Shown: positions 1 through 12,470 of the stretch, one piece after another
Layout of the letters: each line of letters starts with the position of its first letter
Position numbering within the stretch: the first letter of the stretch is position 1
Source of the DNA: Caprimulgus europaeus
Taxonomy: Eukaryota > Chordata > Aves > Caprimulgiformes > Caprimulgidae
Assembly: GCA_907165065.1 (NCBI GenBank)
Contig: OU015524.1
Location: forward strand, 1,868,416-1,932,415
Reading direction: 5' to 3'
Length of the DNA: 64,000 nucleotides
Notes under the pieces: generated by a model
The model's database searches: none
Told to the model about the DNA's origin: nothing
The model's input: only the letters and a program-made list of their open reading frames with translations
Program-made: the position numbers and the translations under genes

Positions 1-1292
1 AGGGGATGCTGCATACCATGACCATCAGCAGTGGCAAGTGACAAATTCAGCAATCCAGCTGCCACTCTGCACAAATGACTTTGAAGTGGTTTGTGAGATG
101 CGTGCCACAGCTTGGAAACCCCTGGCTCGTATCAGAGAAGGATCTCCACATGGTTTACAGGCTGCATACACTAAAGACAGGTCAGAAGCCCAGCCACTGA
201 AACAAGGCCAGCTCAGGACAGAATGAGGCTGCCAAATGGCATCTGTAAAACTAAATAAGATAATTAAGCAGAAAAAAGGAAGCACTTTAGCCCCTTATCC
301 TGCCAGTGCCAGCTGTTTCTGCCCATTTGCCCACATAGTACTGGGAGGCGTGACAATATCCAGTGGGACAATTTCCCTTTCAGCAAGCAAGGAGTTAATG
401 TCTCACTCACAAGGATCATGTGTATAAAGCAGAGAAAAGGCAGGAGAGGGGACCTGGGACCTGTCCCAGAAGCCAGAAGGAGTTAAAAATGTTAGTAATG
501 AGAGATATCACTCACATCCAGGGTCTCTCGGGACAGGACTGGCAAATTTTCTCCCCCTGGTAGTAAAGTTTTGTGCTTTCAGCAGACAGGAAGAATGCAA
601 CAATCCATGCTGGAATTTCTTCTGGAGACCAACCACCCCTTCTTCCCTCTCTGGAAACAGCGAGACCTGCAATGAGGTGGAAAAGCTGAATCTCCATGTT
701 CTGATCTTCACAATAATGGGTGTTCAGCAGGTCCATCGGTGAGACACTGACCCAGAGAGGCGTTCATCCCTTTAACTCCCTGCCACACGGAGGCTGTGAC
801 TGCATCCCAACCTGTTTATGCAAGCTGTCTGCTGTGACAAAGGGCAAAACATTTCTGTTGCAACAACTGAAATGTCAAAATATTGCAGAAAAACACTGCG
901 AGTTTTGGGGATTCTGTAGGCATTTCACCTACCTCACCTTGTAAGGGAACCTCCTGGGGTTCCTCAGAACAAACAAGACGGACACTATCATCTCAGCCAT
1001 ATTTAGAGATGGATGGAACAACCTCCTATGAGTGAACCAGGAGAACAAAGGCAGCTGTGCAGCTGATGACAGTATTGGACTGGCATCCTTTCTGGCCCTG
1101 GCATGAAAAGTGATAATAAATAAATGGATTCTAGGGTAAAACAATTGTAGAGACAAGATGTGAAAAAACCACATAAAGAAGTGTTGTATTTCCTCTGGGA
1201 CATAAAAACCAGCTCTGCAAAGGCTCCCTGTTTGCCTCTATCCTCAAAGACTGGTGAAGAAATAAACTGAGGCAATGAACTAGAAAAAGGCA
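1..1292. other. Single-copy-looking non-coding sequence
   Basis: No supported gene, RNA or recognisable repeat. Open frames on both strands are all under about 140 codons, overlap one another and resemble no family I know. The right edge is a CR1 fragment. Confidence 0.5.
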
Positions 1293-1432
1293 GAGGATCT
1301 GGAAGTGTTCTCGGCCAGGTTGGATGAGGCTCTGAGCAACCTGGTCTAGTGGAAGGTGCCCCTGCTGGTGGCAGGGGGGTTGGATGAGCTTTAAGGTCCC
1401 TCCCAACCCAAACCATTCTGTGATTCTATGAT
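1293..1432 (+). mobile_element. CR1 LINE fragment, 3' end only (type A)
   Basis: This is the last part of a CR1 3' untranslated region. It begins near GGAAGTGTTCTCGGCCAGG, passes through the type A signature GAGCAACCTGGTCTAGTGGA and ends with TGTGATTCTATGA, the CR1 terminus. It contains no ORF2 sequence. The same 3' end occurs at 29976-30418 (opposite strand), 40366-40857 and 61262-61576. CR1 copies are usually 5'-truncated by incomplete reverse transcription, which explains the short length. Confidence 0.9.
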
Positions 1433-1614
1433 CTGCCACTGCACAGGATCAGACCCCAGCACAAACAGATACCAGTACTGCTCAGGTTCTGTCAGCCCTC
1501 TGGTCTCTACACAAACACTTGATGACTTGTCTCACTCCTGTTCTGCTGTGGGACACCTAAGGGAACTTCAACATCACAGAGATCGCAGTGACTGGGTAGT
1601 GTGGAAAGGATTTG

Positions 1615-1836
1615 CAGAATCACAGGATCATAGGGGTTGAAGGAACCTCAGGAGATCACCCAGTCCAACCCCCTGGCACCCTCACAGTAAAGAAGTTTTT
1701 CCTGAAGTTTGTCTGGAACTTTCAGTGTTCCAGTTTGTGCCTATTGCCCCTTGTCCTGTCACTGGGTACTACTGAAAAAAGCCCGGCCCCATCCATCTGG
1801 CCCCCACACTTCAGGTATTGATAGCCATTGATAGGA
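1615..1836 (-). mobile_element. CR1 LINE fragment, minus strand, internally deleted (type C)
   Basis: Read on the minus strand this is a CR1 3' region. The terminus lies at the low-coordinate side (AGAATCACAGGATCATAGGG). The sequence then jumps from the CAGTCCAACCCCCTGG block to CACCCTCACAGTAAAGAAG. The fragment at 41767-42270 still carries a segment between these blocks (GAGACTCCACAGCCTCTCTG region) that is missing here, so an internal deletion is likely. The remainder matches the section just after the CR1 ORF2 stop. It lies about 180 bp from a plus-strand CR1 of a different type, so the two are separate insertions. Confidence 0.85.
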
Positions 1837-4524
1837 CATTTGTCCCAGAACACTATGCATGCAGTGTAATCATCAGCATAACTCCACAGCAGACTCCAGT
1901 GTTCCCAGCAGTGCACCTCAAATGGCACTGAGCAGAGACACAAGGACTCACATCCCTTAAAGGACTAAAATCTCCAGGAAGAAAATACTGGATCTACTGT
2001 TGTTGAACCAAAACAATCTAGGGACTCATGGAGAGCTTAGAGTTTTAATACTTGTGAGGCAGAAATTGTGGAAATTAACAATGAAGTTGTGGAAATTAGA
2101 GGTTATTATTACAAAGCCTCTATTTAAGGGATAATGTTCTTGGCAGAGAAATATACGAGGCAATAAATTGCATTAGTAGGTGATTATATTCCCAAAGCAA
2201 AAACTGCAGTGAGGGCTGAATAAGTAACCACAAACAGCATTATACAACAAGGGAAAGGATAAAAGCCATGAGATTGTGCCTTTCAAAAATCTTTCATACA
2301 CACATATTATTATCCTCCAGTATTAGTGCATTTCAGAGTCTTGTGCTTTGCCCTTCTTAGAGTTTCCATATTTACCTGAGTAGCACTGATGAATTCTACA
2401 GGAATTCAATTCAGAGGTGGGCCTTGGCCACCTGACCCACCTCACATCCATTGCTAAGGCTATGCAGATGGTTTGTAGATCAAGTTAATGGGTAGGAAAA
2501 CGTTTTCAGCTTCTCAGAGGCCCTCCAGTATAGTTCTGCACCTCCCCAAGCACAAGGGTATAGTAAGAAATCAAGGGGAAAGGACCATTTTCCCAGAAAT
2601 TTGTGTTTCAACCCTCGAGGGGCACTTCCACTTGTGCAGATAATAACCACCTCTAGGACAGAGCCTAGTGGAACTATCACACCAGCTCAGCCCCTCAGGC
2701 TGATGGGGATATAGGGAGCAAATCCCTTCTCCCCACTCTTACCACTTAGTTCTCAACAAAACCCACTCCTCCCTCCCACTCATTCAGAGTGAATTGAATT
2801 TAAGAGACAGAACTCTTGTAGTGCACAAACCCAGCTGGTTAGCTGAAGCAAACCAAACAGAAATACAGCAAGGGCTGCATCTTCATCTTGCCTGTCCTTC
2901 ATACTTTGCAGCTTAGGGCTCTGGTGGCTCTTCAGCTCTTCCAAGACTGGTAACAAGGATTCCCTTTTTTCCCTCATTATGTACAGATGAAAAATAGTCA
3001 GGGTTTCACCAGCTACGAGCCTCTCTGCCATTATTCCTGCCTCCCTCACGTCACTCTAAGCTTGCTTTGTGTGTGTGGAGCACGCAGCAACCCCAGGCTA
3101 CAGCTAAACGTGCTTGGAAATGGGAGCAGAACCCAACATGCCATTGTCATCTGCAAGTTCCCAAGAAAACGATTCCTCTCCTACAATTTGCACTGACTGC
3201 CAGCAAGTTTCCATGAGGGGGAGGTGTCAGGGAGCTGATTTTGCCCTATAAACCACTGCTTAGTTTGCAGTCCATCTACCTGGCTATTACTCAGACTCCA
3301 GAAAAGGTGGGGAGTGCTGGAGCCTCTGGAAAGACCAGTTTCAAACTCAGGAAGAGCAAGTTCCCTGACCAGCTCCTACAGGCAATAGATGGAAAGAGAC
3401 TGATTGCTCTGATGAGCTGGTGAAAACGGTTCTTTCCTGAAGTCAGGTGCCTGGAATGAGGATTTATGCCCATCTCCAGAGCTGGGGTTCCATACACTAG
3501 GGTTACCCTCTGTGAACACACTTCCCACCATGAAACAGTGGCAGAGTTGCTTGCACAAAAGTTCCCCAGCTCTCCCATTCACCCCTCTCTGGTCCATTTA
3601 ACATGGACACAGTGAGTTTGTGTGAACGCTCCGAAGTGTCTCTCTTCTGCTGTGGTTTTATGGCTGCAAAGAGTGAAGGGCAGAGGTGCTGGGAGTCTGG
3701 CACTTTCTACCTCAGCTGGCTTGGCTAAGGAGAGACCTGTCAGATCTGTTATAAAGAGACCCTCAGACTCTGCTTCTCAAGAAGGTCCAGAGCTGTCCCC
3801 CTGCTTTGGTAAGTGGGAGCTGCAACGCTGACTGCAGGGCCAGCAGAAATACACTGCATCAGGTGATGTGGCTACCTGTACCAACCCAGGGCAGAACTGG
3901 AGGGCCTAGACATTCCTCCTCATACTCCTGAGGCAGGATTTCCAGATTGGTGTGTTTTGAAGTGATCTGAAATGTCTGTTAGAGTACAATTTAGTTAGAG
4001 TGCAATGAATTGTAAAGGGCCTGATTCTGTAGTGTTTTATTGACTCTGCTGTAAACATTCTGGTGTTTGCACTCCTTACTTTTGAAAACGTGCCCTTCAA
4101 AAGCCTAATTTTTCATCTTTTATTCATCAGGCTGATTTCTTCTTTCTGAAGGTGAAACAGAAACAACACTGTCCTTCTCTTGACTGACTAGAACACTTTT
4201 TGGACACCACAGGAACTGCTGCACAAGAACAACAGGCTCTGCTGCTAGCTTGGGCTTTATAACTCCTTCTGGTACCTCCCCAAAACTCCACACCAAACCA
4301 GAAAACCTATTGCTCTAAAAGGGAAATTGAAACTTTAGCATCTGTTCTTCTGGGAGCTTTTCATTCTTTGACCATCCTACTTATCAAAGGACCAACATTA
4401 ATCAGTTCAATTCACCCTGCTGTGGACAGGAAATCCCACTAGAAGGCAGCTGCCCAGGAGAAATGAGGGCTAGTTAGAGGCTGGAACTGAGTTCTGGAGA
4501 TCAGCATTTATTTCCTCATCTGTG
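1837..4524. other. Non-coding sequence without recognised features
   Basis: Mixed-composition sequence. No exon, RNA gene, LTR or tandem repeat could be supported. All open frames are short and overlapping. Confidence 0.45.
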
Positions 4525-4572
4525 CAGCCTTGGGCCAGTCACTCCATCTCTCTGTGACCTGGCTCTGTCTGT
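4525..4572 (-). repeat. Possible MIR-like SINE remnant
   Basis: The plus strand reads CCTTGGGCCAGTCACTCCAT followed by CTCTCTGTGACCTGG. This resembles the reverse complement of the conserved MIR core (AAGTGACTTGCCCAAGGTCA-type). It is short and diverged, so chance similarity is possible. Confidence 0.35.
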
Positions 4573-4775
4573 TACAGTCAGGTCTGCATCGCTACATTCT
4601 TCCACTTGAGATTGCTGGGGGTGGGGAGGGTAGGGATCAGTGGGTTCCTCATGACAGCACAACTTCTACCAGTCTGCAGCAAGCACCATCTTCCAGAGCT
4701 GGCTGTGCCATCTGGGGACGTTCTCATCACCCAGTGCCTGTCATTCACTTGTTGGGAGTGAGTCCCACCTCTATA

Positions 4776-4838
4776 CAGAATCACAGAATCATTAAGGTTG
4801 GAAAAGACCTCTACATCCACTGGCAAAAAGGCTCATCA
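4776..4838 (-). mobile_element. Short CR1 LINE 3' terminus, minus strand (probably type B)
   Basis: The plus strand reads CAGAATCACAGAATCATTAA and then GGTTGGAAAAGACCTCTA, the reverse complement of the standard CR1 3' end. Only about 60 bases remain recognisable before similarity is lost. It is either a very 5'-truncated insertion or an old eroded copy. Confidence 0.8.
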
Positions 4839-6565
4839 TGTAAACTCTCCCCAGAGCTGTGTCCAGCAAGGCCATATTGCTCAGCTCAAATCACCTTACT
4901 GTGTAAGCTAGAGTTGTTCATTTTGGCTCCCAGTAACTACCAGTGACCGTGCTTGGCGAGGCAAGCTTCAAAAACTCATCTCACTGGCCCTCTGCCATCC
5001 AAGGAGTTCCTGGGCAGAAACAGCCATGAAACTCTCCTGGGTACCAAAGGAGAAGAGACATTAACTGCAAACTATCTCCTTCCCCAAGGTATTTTCTGTG
5101 TGTCCTCAAGGAATGACATCACCTTGCCTAAAGTGGCCCCCTCACACACTTTCAGAGAAGTCTGGTTTCTTTTCAAGCATCATTTGCTAACCCAATAATC
5201 AATAAACTGGTCATTGGTTAACAATCTTGGTGTAAACCAACCCACCTGGCTTTACCTTTAACAGATTAGGGATGCTGCATATGATCCCTTTCACAGGCAG
5301 AGTTATAACACTGGGAAAAAACCATCTGGATTGTTTTCAGCTCTCGCAGCTGCCTGCACAGCCTTGGACAGGACAACAGCAGTATTGAGTGAGCAACACT
5401 CTCACTACAAGGGCTGGAGTTGGTCCCTGTGCAATAAGCACACATTTTTACCTGTGAATGGGTTTCCAGGCCTTAACATCTGGATCAGATGTGCCTCTGT
5501 TACCTGAGAACTAAAAAGAAGCAAAGCAACATCCAGAGCAGACCTGTCTGGAGGAACACCTAAAAAAAGTACCTGAAAGCAACATAAAGCTTTAGGATGG
5601 TTTTTACATCTTTATATTACCTATTTATCAAAAGAGCCTACAAAAAGGAAAATGCCCTTGTGAGTAAGACTAACTGAAGACATCTTTTCCCTCTCTTTTT
5701 TTAATATCCAACACAAGGATAATAATAATATTTTCCAAAGCCTTTTTTTTTTGCCCTCAGTGGAGCCTTCTCTCTCTCTACCTCCTCACACTTCTACACG
5801 CCTAAGACAAATACCAGCTGCGTTGCCAGCCACGCTGCCAGGATTGTGTGCAAGAACAGAAGTCTGGGGATTTCTAGCAGTTGCATTTGGTGTGTCAGAC
5901 ACCTCATGGAGTGCTGCAAAGCCCCACTGAAGGCTTTGGGTTGGTGTAGATTTACCACAAAAAATATTTCTTCTGGATTCCTCTGTGTTCACAGGGACCT
6001 CGTGCCACTCTCCTCTCCACGTGAGCTGACCAAACTGGCTTTCATGCATATGCTACACCAGGTTATATCTCTGCTGAAAGTCACCCCAAGGAAAAACAAC
6101 TGAGTAGATATCACAGTTCTTTCTCTCCTTTTTTCCTAAGACTAGATACATTTGGAACACAGAATAAGCAAAAAAAAAAGACCTAAAAAGCACCCAGTAC
6201 GTTAAATCACACTGAGAGTTGTTGGGAGAATTGCTGCAAATGATTGTCCTGAGAGGTGGGGAGGAAAAAAGCCTGCTACCACAACTAACAGGTAGGGATT
6301 TCTATTTCTGCACCTTCAGTAGAGCAATTTGTAGCTGACAGGATCTGACAAGCATCCCACTAGAAAAAAATTACTTCCACAGATGAGCTTCAAACCCATG
6401 GGATCATCAAGGCAGAGGATGGGGAGAAGTGTGTGGGGGTAGGGGGACAGCAAGAAGTTCTCTGCTTATTGAAGTGCAGTCAGATACAATAAATATCATC
6501 AGCAACTGTGCATTTACAAACCATCCTGCCAAGACCTGCAGCTAAGACAAAACAGGGATTAAAGT
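4839..6565. other. Non-coding sequence without recognised features
   Basis: Apart from a short AT-rich patch with a T-run near 5700-5752 and an A-run near 6170, nothing is recognisable. No open frame looks like an exon. Confidence 0.45.
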
Positions 6566-6610
6566 ATGTTCTTAATTCAGCATGTTCTTAATTCAGCATG
6601 TTCTTAATTC
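6566..6610. repeat. Tandem repeat, 16-bp unit, about 2.8 copies
   Basis: The unit ATGTTCTTAATTCAGC starts at 6566, 6582 and 6598. The first two copies are identical and the third diverges after ATGTTCTTAATTC. The perfect identity suggests a recent local duplication. Confidence 0.95.
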
Positions 6611-8690
6611 CTGCCAGAGCTCTGTGCAGTGTCCTGTTCCAGTGCTGATGTCATACAGCAGTGCTACCAGATCCTTCCATCGGCGCAAACTGAGATCTGG
6701 TGTAAAACTGAGATCCTGATCTCCCTCTAACAGAAGGAAAATAAATCTTTCTCAAATCAAAAAGATCCTGACTTGGTTCTGGGCAGGTCACTTTCCAGAA
6801 TTTCCCCAAGATCTTTTTCTCCTGTGTCTGCTCCTTTGTGGGAACTGAAGCTTAGGAAGGTGAGATCCTCACAACCAAGGGCTAGGAAAATGGTCATCTG
6901 CTAGGAAGGAAGGCAGAACATAAAGGACAATTGGGAAATGATGTGGATACATGGTATGGAAAGGCCCTCTGTGGCTGAGGTGATTTACTGATGCCTCATC
7001 CAAGGATCACAAAACTATCCATAATACTACAAAACCACCCACAGTGCTGAAGAAACTGCTTGTACCATCTTGGACTACAGCAGAAAAGCATCTCCCTGAG
7101 CACTCCTGTGGATCCAGGCACATTCAGACTGGCTTTCCACACTCTGTAGTAAATTGGAGCCACCAGAAAATTTAAAGTGCATGGCACATAACTGACTCCT
7201 CTGAGCTGCTTGGTCTTCTTGCCAAGACCCAAGTGAAAGACAAACAAGGCTCAGTTTAGGAGATGGAACTCAGTACCTAAGCAAACTGTTCAGTAAACTT
7301 CATTGCAAATTTAAAAGGCCAGGAGCCCAGATTCAGCTATTAAATAGACCTGATGGGTTGTGCCACTGCATGAAAAGGAAGATGCTGTATCTTCCTATAA
7401 AGTGATAGCTTCTCCCTGGTTGCATTTAGGTGTCTGCAAGGCAGAAGGGAGGTAGGACCCTGTTCTTCTCTTGCATGGCAAGAAACAGCCTTCCATATTC
7501 AGTTCAATTTTTTAGCTGCAAAGCATTTGTGGGATGAGCTCTCCCTGAGGAGACACAGAGATAAGAAGCCAAGCACCAAACAGAAAAAACAGAAACTGAT
7601 CTTCCCAGAAAATCCTGATATGCATTGCTGTTAGAAGAGGCTTCAGACAAGGAGCTGACCTTTTGGGTAGCCTGTGTCAGTACTCAGGCTCCGTGAATCA
7701 TTTAGTCACTACTGCTACACACTCAGTCACTATTAAATCCCACTACATCCAATTGAACGACTGACCACTAAAACATTACATGGCACATCCAAAGGCAAAT
7801 GCCCTCAAGCTACCTCAGAGAGGGACAAGAGCAAAGAAAAAGGTGTTTATTAATTCCAGTTTCCTAAGCTGTAGGAGGAAACCATCTTTCTCCTATGCCA
7901 TCCCTTTCTGGCTGTATATCACACATAAACTCTGTCTTTTGGATAGAGGCTGTAGAAAAGGACTCCTGGCATTGTCTCCTTCAGAGGCTTGGTGGGAAAT
8001 ACAGTGCAGAGTATCACAGCAGCAAAGGAGGGAGACAAATGGGCGTCAGCAAAACAGGGGGTAAGGAGCGGGGAGAAAATGCAAGGAAAAATCTGTCTGT
8101 CCTTCAGTTACAAGGAAGAAGCAGCACAATTTAAATGCTGTTCTATGGCTACATGTATGTAGATACCTTCAAGGCAGGTAGGGAAATATCAACAAAAAGG
8201 TCTCTCAGAGGTGCACTGCCTCTGTTTAAATGGTTCCTTAATAGACAGTGGATGTGTAAGAGAGCAGTTGGCCCAGCTGCCTACAGTAGAAATGTTAATG
8301 GTTTTGCAACACAGTAAGACACACATGGAGCTGAAAGTAAGCTGGAAGACAGAAACCAAATTTTGGGTCAGAAAATAAAAAGGCCTCTGTACCTGGCAGG
8401 AAGAAGGGTGCATTAAGCTCAGCCAGGAGCTTGAGAACACCACGAGAGCCCACGCTAGAAACAGGCCAGTTTGCTGGTGGAATTCTCTCCGTTGTGAGGC
8501 TACCTGCCGACTCTGCAAACGCACTAATAAAAGCACACCGAGACAATTTAATAAGCTCACTCCTGCTGCCAGTTCCTTTTCCTCCTTTAAAAGAAATAAC
8601 CCATCCCTCTGGTTCCAGTCTGCTAACCATCTGGCATAAAGCCCAAGTGGGGCTCGGCTCTCCAGCCCTGAAAGGCAAGAGGTGAAATCC
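6611..8690. other. Non-coding sequence without recognised features
   Basis: No supported gene or interspersed repeat. The text near 6680-6725 (GATCTGGTGTAAAACTGAGATC) faintly recalls sauropsid palindromic repeats, but too weakly to annotate. Confidence 0.4.
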
Positions 8691-9260
8691 AGTCCCCGCT
8701 TAATACCAACAGTGTAAAGCCAATTTAAAAGTCTTTAAAAATCTATCTTTGATCGAAAGGAAGATGTTGTTTAATTGAAAAGTCTCCTTTTCTGGAACAG
8801 CTGGATTTTCCTCAAGCTGCAGCCACTTCAAAAGGATTCCCAGTAATGTCAGAGCTTCTTAGGTTTAAACTGTCAGCATCGGAAGGGCTGCTACAGGCTT
8901 TCGTCTCCTGCAGGTTCCTAAAGACCTCTAGTGTATAAAGATCCATTTTAAATAATAGAAATGCTTTAAAAATACAGAAGGGAGGGAAAAGGCTAAGAAA
9001 AAAATTCCCTCCACGTATAAAGTTATCAGAGTTTCTGCTGAGGACTGATTTCTGCAGCAGCTGGGTGTTTTTTCAATGGTAATACTTCTGTTCCTTCATT
9101 TGCATAACATGTAAACAGTAATGAGGGACCCACTGCTGTATACACACCAAAACATGTTTTGGAATTGCTGCTTTACTTCAAATGCATTGCATTTAAATGC
9201 AGATGGAAAATGCACTTAGGCAGGCATTATTATTCAATAAAGTGTGCCCTGTCATGTCTC
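8691..9260. promoter_or_regulatory. Candidate enhancer-like, possibly conserved non-coding block
   Basis: This AT-rich stretch contains several strong transcription-factor-type motifs. CTTTGATC (TCF/LEF type) is at 8747-8754. A perfect octamer, ATTTGCAT (POU type), is at 9098-9105. TGTAAACA (forkhead type) at 9110-9117 is followed by AGTAATGAG. Nested palindromes lie at 9180-9201, including the perfect 14-bp TGCATTTAAATGCA. The motifs are visible. Calling the block an enhancer is inference, since single motifs are common by chance. Confidence 0.3.
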
Positions 9261-10556
9261 ATCATGCTTGACTAAAACTTTGTAACTCTGGCATAGCTGG
9301 CATAAAAATAGGGATGTGCCAGTATCTGGATGGAGACATAACATTCTCCTCCAGGGAGAGCAGATAGCAGCTTAACAAAATTGATGTCATACCCAAACTC
9401 CACTGAGCCCTCAAAATAAGGTAGACTGGCTTTTTTAAAGTTTCAGAACTGCCCTCTGCACCTTCACTTTCATGGCCCATGTGAGGATTTACCATTTCTG
9501 TATAGATAAATTCCTGGCACACACTGTTTTTACAGATCAGCAAACACCATAGGCAATTGGCTTTGAAAACAATTCCTCCACACAGACAATGCCGAGGTCT
9601 GTTCAAAATTAAAGTAGATGAACAGAGACTCACCTGTGTTCCCAAATCCAGGGGCTGCTCAGGTTTAAGGACAAAATATTTGAGGCCACTTCACCGTTGG
9701 ACTGGGGAGAACTGTGCTCTAGATTCTGCAGCCTTTCAGGCAGGATCAGTCTCCATGTTCCCTCAGCTCTCTGCCTGGGCTCACACAGACCATATTCACC
9801 TGCCCTGGATTCTACTACATCTCCATGCCATGCTTTTCCTGCACATGGGCTGCAAGAGACCTTCTGTTCAGCAGCTCATGGACACTTTGGGACTTTCCCT
9901 CCCTAGACTTACATCTTTAGGGTGAGGTCCTCTGCGAATCTCATCCTTGTGTTTCTTTTTGTGCTTAAATTCCTCCCTTGCACAATAAGAACCACAGGAC
10001 TTCAAAGGGTATTTGTGAGGGCAAACAGGGCTGCTCAGAGACTGTAGGAATGGAAGTCATAAAGTGGGGCACTGCAAAACACGTGACAGGAAAATCTTCT
10101 AAAACATATGTACTTATTTAATAACAACTGATTTTTGGGTTCCCCATGCATGAGGACCCATAAGGAATCTTCTGTCATGTCACATTGCATTAGTTAAAGT
10201 CACACCAGGGTATTCCCTTTATAGCAACTGGGGTGGCTGTTTTCTGTGAATACTCATGTTTGCTATCAGTGAATTTGGGAGTGAGGGACAAGGGGTTAGA
10301 TTAGGACAATTAACAGCTTATTCCGTTACCAATTACTTATATTGCTATGCTACCCCTATGGTATCCCTGGTGTAATTCTATTAAGTTTTTGGAGTTGCAA
10401 CAGGGACAAATTTGGCTCAATGTGCTTAAGTATTTTTTGTATTCGATACTCGTGGCTGTATTTATATCCAAAGCAATATGTCTCTTATTACAAACATAAG
10501 TCTTTGTAATGGCATAAGCCCTGAATACATAGGACATTTAGCCCATAAAAATAACC
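9261..10556. other. Non-coding sequence without recognised features
   Basis: Short overlapping open frames only (up to about 127 codons). None looks like a known protein or has a convincing pair of splice sites. Confidence 0.4.
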
Positions 10557-10630
10557 AGGGTCTGATCCAATCTCCATTGAAATCATCTACAAAACTCCCA
10601 TAATTTCTAATGGAAACAGAATCAGGCCCC
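10557..10630. repeat. Degraded palindromic (MITE-like) fossil repeat
   Basis: The left arm GGGTCTGATCCAATCTCCAT is mirrored by a right arm ending GAATCAGGCCCC, about 70 bp away, with CCATTGAAAT and ATTTCTAATGG nearer the centre. This layout (CTGATCCAA...CCATTGAAGTCAATGG...GGATCAGGCCC) is a recurrent pattern in bird, turtle and crocodilian DNA. I recognise the pattern but cannot give a reliable family name. The arms are diverged, so the copy is old. Confidence 0.55.
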
Positions 10631-12470
10631 AGCTTTTCTGCCCTTAGAGAGGAGAGTTGTATTAAGAGTTAGTGGTAATATCCCCATATTGATGAGTCAC
10701 TCACTTTGCAGTACATAACATTTTATGAAGTAGAGAATCACTTTCCCTAAGCAATTACAATTTTGAGACAGGATCTCGGGCACTGGAAAGTTCCTTTGTT
10801 TCACAACCCACTCCTGTGTGGTGCCACAGCCACTCTTAACGTGCCTGCCTGGTTATTTGCTAGGATAAATAATCTTTAAAATGCAGTTTCTGTGACAAGA
10901 AGAGATCCCAGCTGGATATTAAGTGTGGATTAAGATTTCAATGAGTAAGGGTTTCCCTTAAACTTCCCACTCTCTTTCTTCAGCTTCTTGATTCAGGGGT
11001 CTGTCAGTAAGAACAAGAACATCCACCTCTGAAGTGTATTAGCCCTACTGAAAGGAGTCCCCTTTAGCCCCCGTCCAGTATGGAGTGTGAGCAACAATCA
11101 CGTGTGTAATAACATGAGCAAGTGTGGCTACTACAGAAACCTTTACAAACCTCCACGTGGTACCCCAGCACTGACAGAAACGTGGATATTCCTTCCACCA
11201 CATTTTTGGGCAATGGTGCAGATCATGAGCAAAACCCTCCCATCTCTCCAGCAAGAGTGCAAAGATCTAAGGTGAGCTCTGCCCCCTGGAACAATGGGCT
11301 GTGCTAAGAACATTGCAACCACTGGAATGTACTGCTCTGGCAGAGGGAAAAGTATGTATTGCTATCAATTGCTCAGCTTTCCTCGGTGAAATAGGAAGAT
11401 TTAATTATTTGTGATGAATTTTCCAAGCCAATTCTCTGTATTAAGAAGGGAAAAAAAGATGTATAAATGGGACAGGGCATCAAATGGCATTTACTGCGTT
11501 GGGCCGGCGGGTGGCTGTGTTCTTGTCAACTCAGAAACATTTTACAGTGCTTGGGCGAAGCGTTACCTTGGCCACTTGCTCTCTCTAGTGGCCACCATGA
11601 AGAATAACCGAAACCTTCAACAGCAGGCACAAGGTTTCAAATGTTCCTACAGAAGAAACGCCTTTAGAAAAGAAAGACAAAACTACAAGCTGTAAGCGGA
11701 GATCATTAAACACTTGATCTGCCACTCCAAGCTTTGACATCTCACCATCACGCTGGGGAGAATGTAGCAAACAGGGCTGAAATACCTGATTTTGCTCTAA
11801 CAAACCTCCTTGAGCTGCCAACTGAACTCCCTGCTTCAGTTCTCGACATGGTCAGAGTGTCCTTGAGGCACGCTGCTAATGCACAGAATGATGTTAGGTG
11901 GAGGAGAGGTGTGATTCAAACAGTGCAGATCCCAGTTCTGGTTAGCTTCTACATGGCATCTTATACAGTGGAATAGAATCTGCCTGAAGGTCAAGAGCAG
12001 CAAAAAATTATGCTCCTAGAAATAAACTGCTATGGGCTCAATTACTGTAACTCAACACAGTCTGATCAGCCAGGCTTTCTGAACCAACGTTATCTGCTTC
12101 CTCTTCCACTATAGTTTCTGCTCTAACAAACTTCTGATTGCCCAGCAGCAACATAAATCCACTTCTAGCACTTCCCAAGGAAGGGCTGTGGACCTTCAGC
12201 ATCACGTTCTACCAGAACTGGAGAAGACAACATTTAAAATGCAAAGAAGAAATAAAAGTTATAGATCAGAGTCTAAACCCAGTGGAAAAGAGATGTAAAT
12301 TAAACAGTGACTTACTGCATAGTGGCAATGGAGAAGACAGTGCCAAGGCTTTGGTTTTAAATAGAATACTTTCATTCCATGTAATTTTTTTAATCCAGAG
12401 ATTGAAGTTACAAGGCACTACCTCAGCCTATTGTTTAATGACATTTATAACTCTATAATGGTATTTTGCA
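10631..12470. other. Non-coding sequence without recognised features
   Basis: Single-copy-looking sequence. No gene, RNA or repeat could be supported. Confidence 0.4.
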
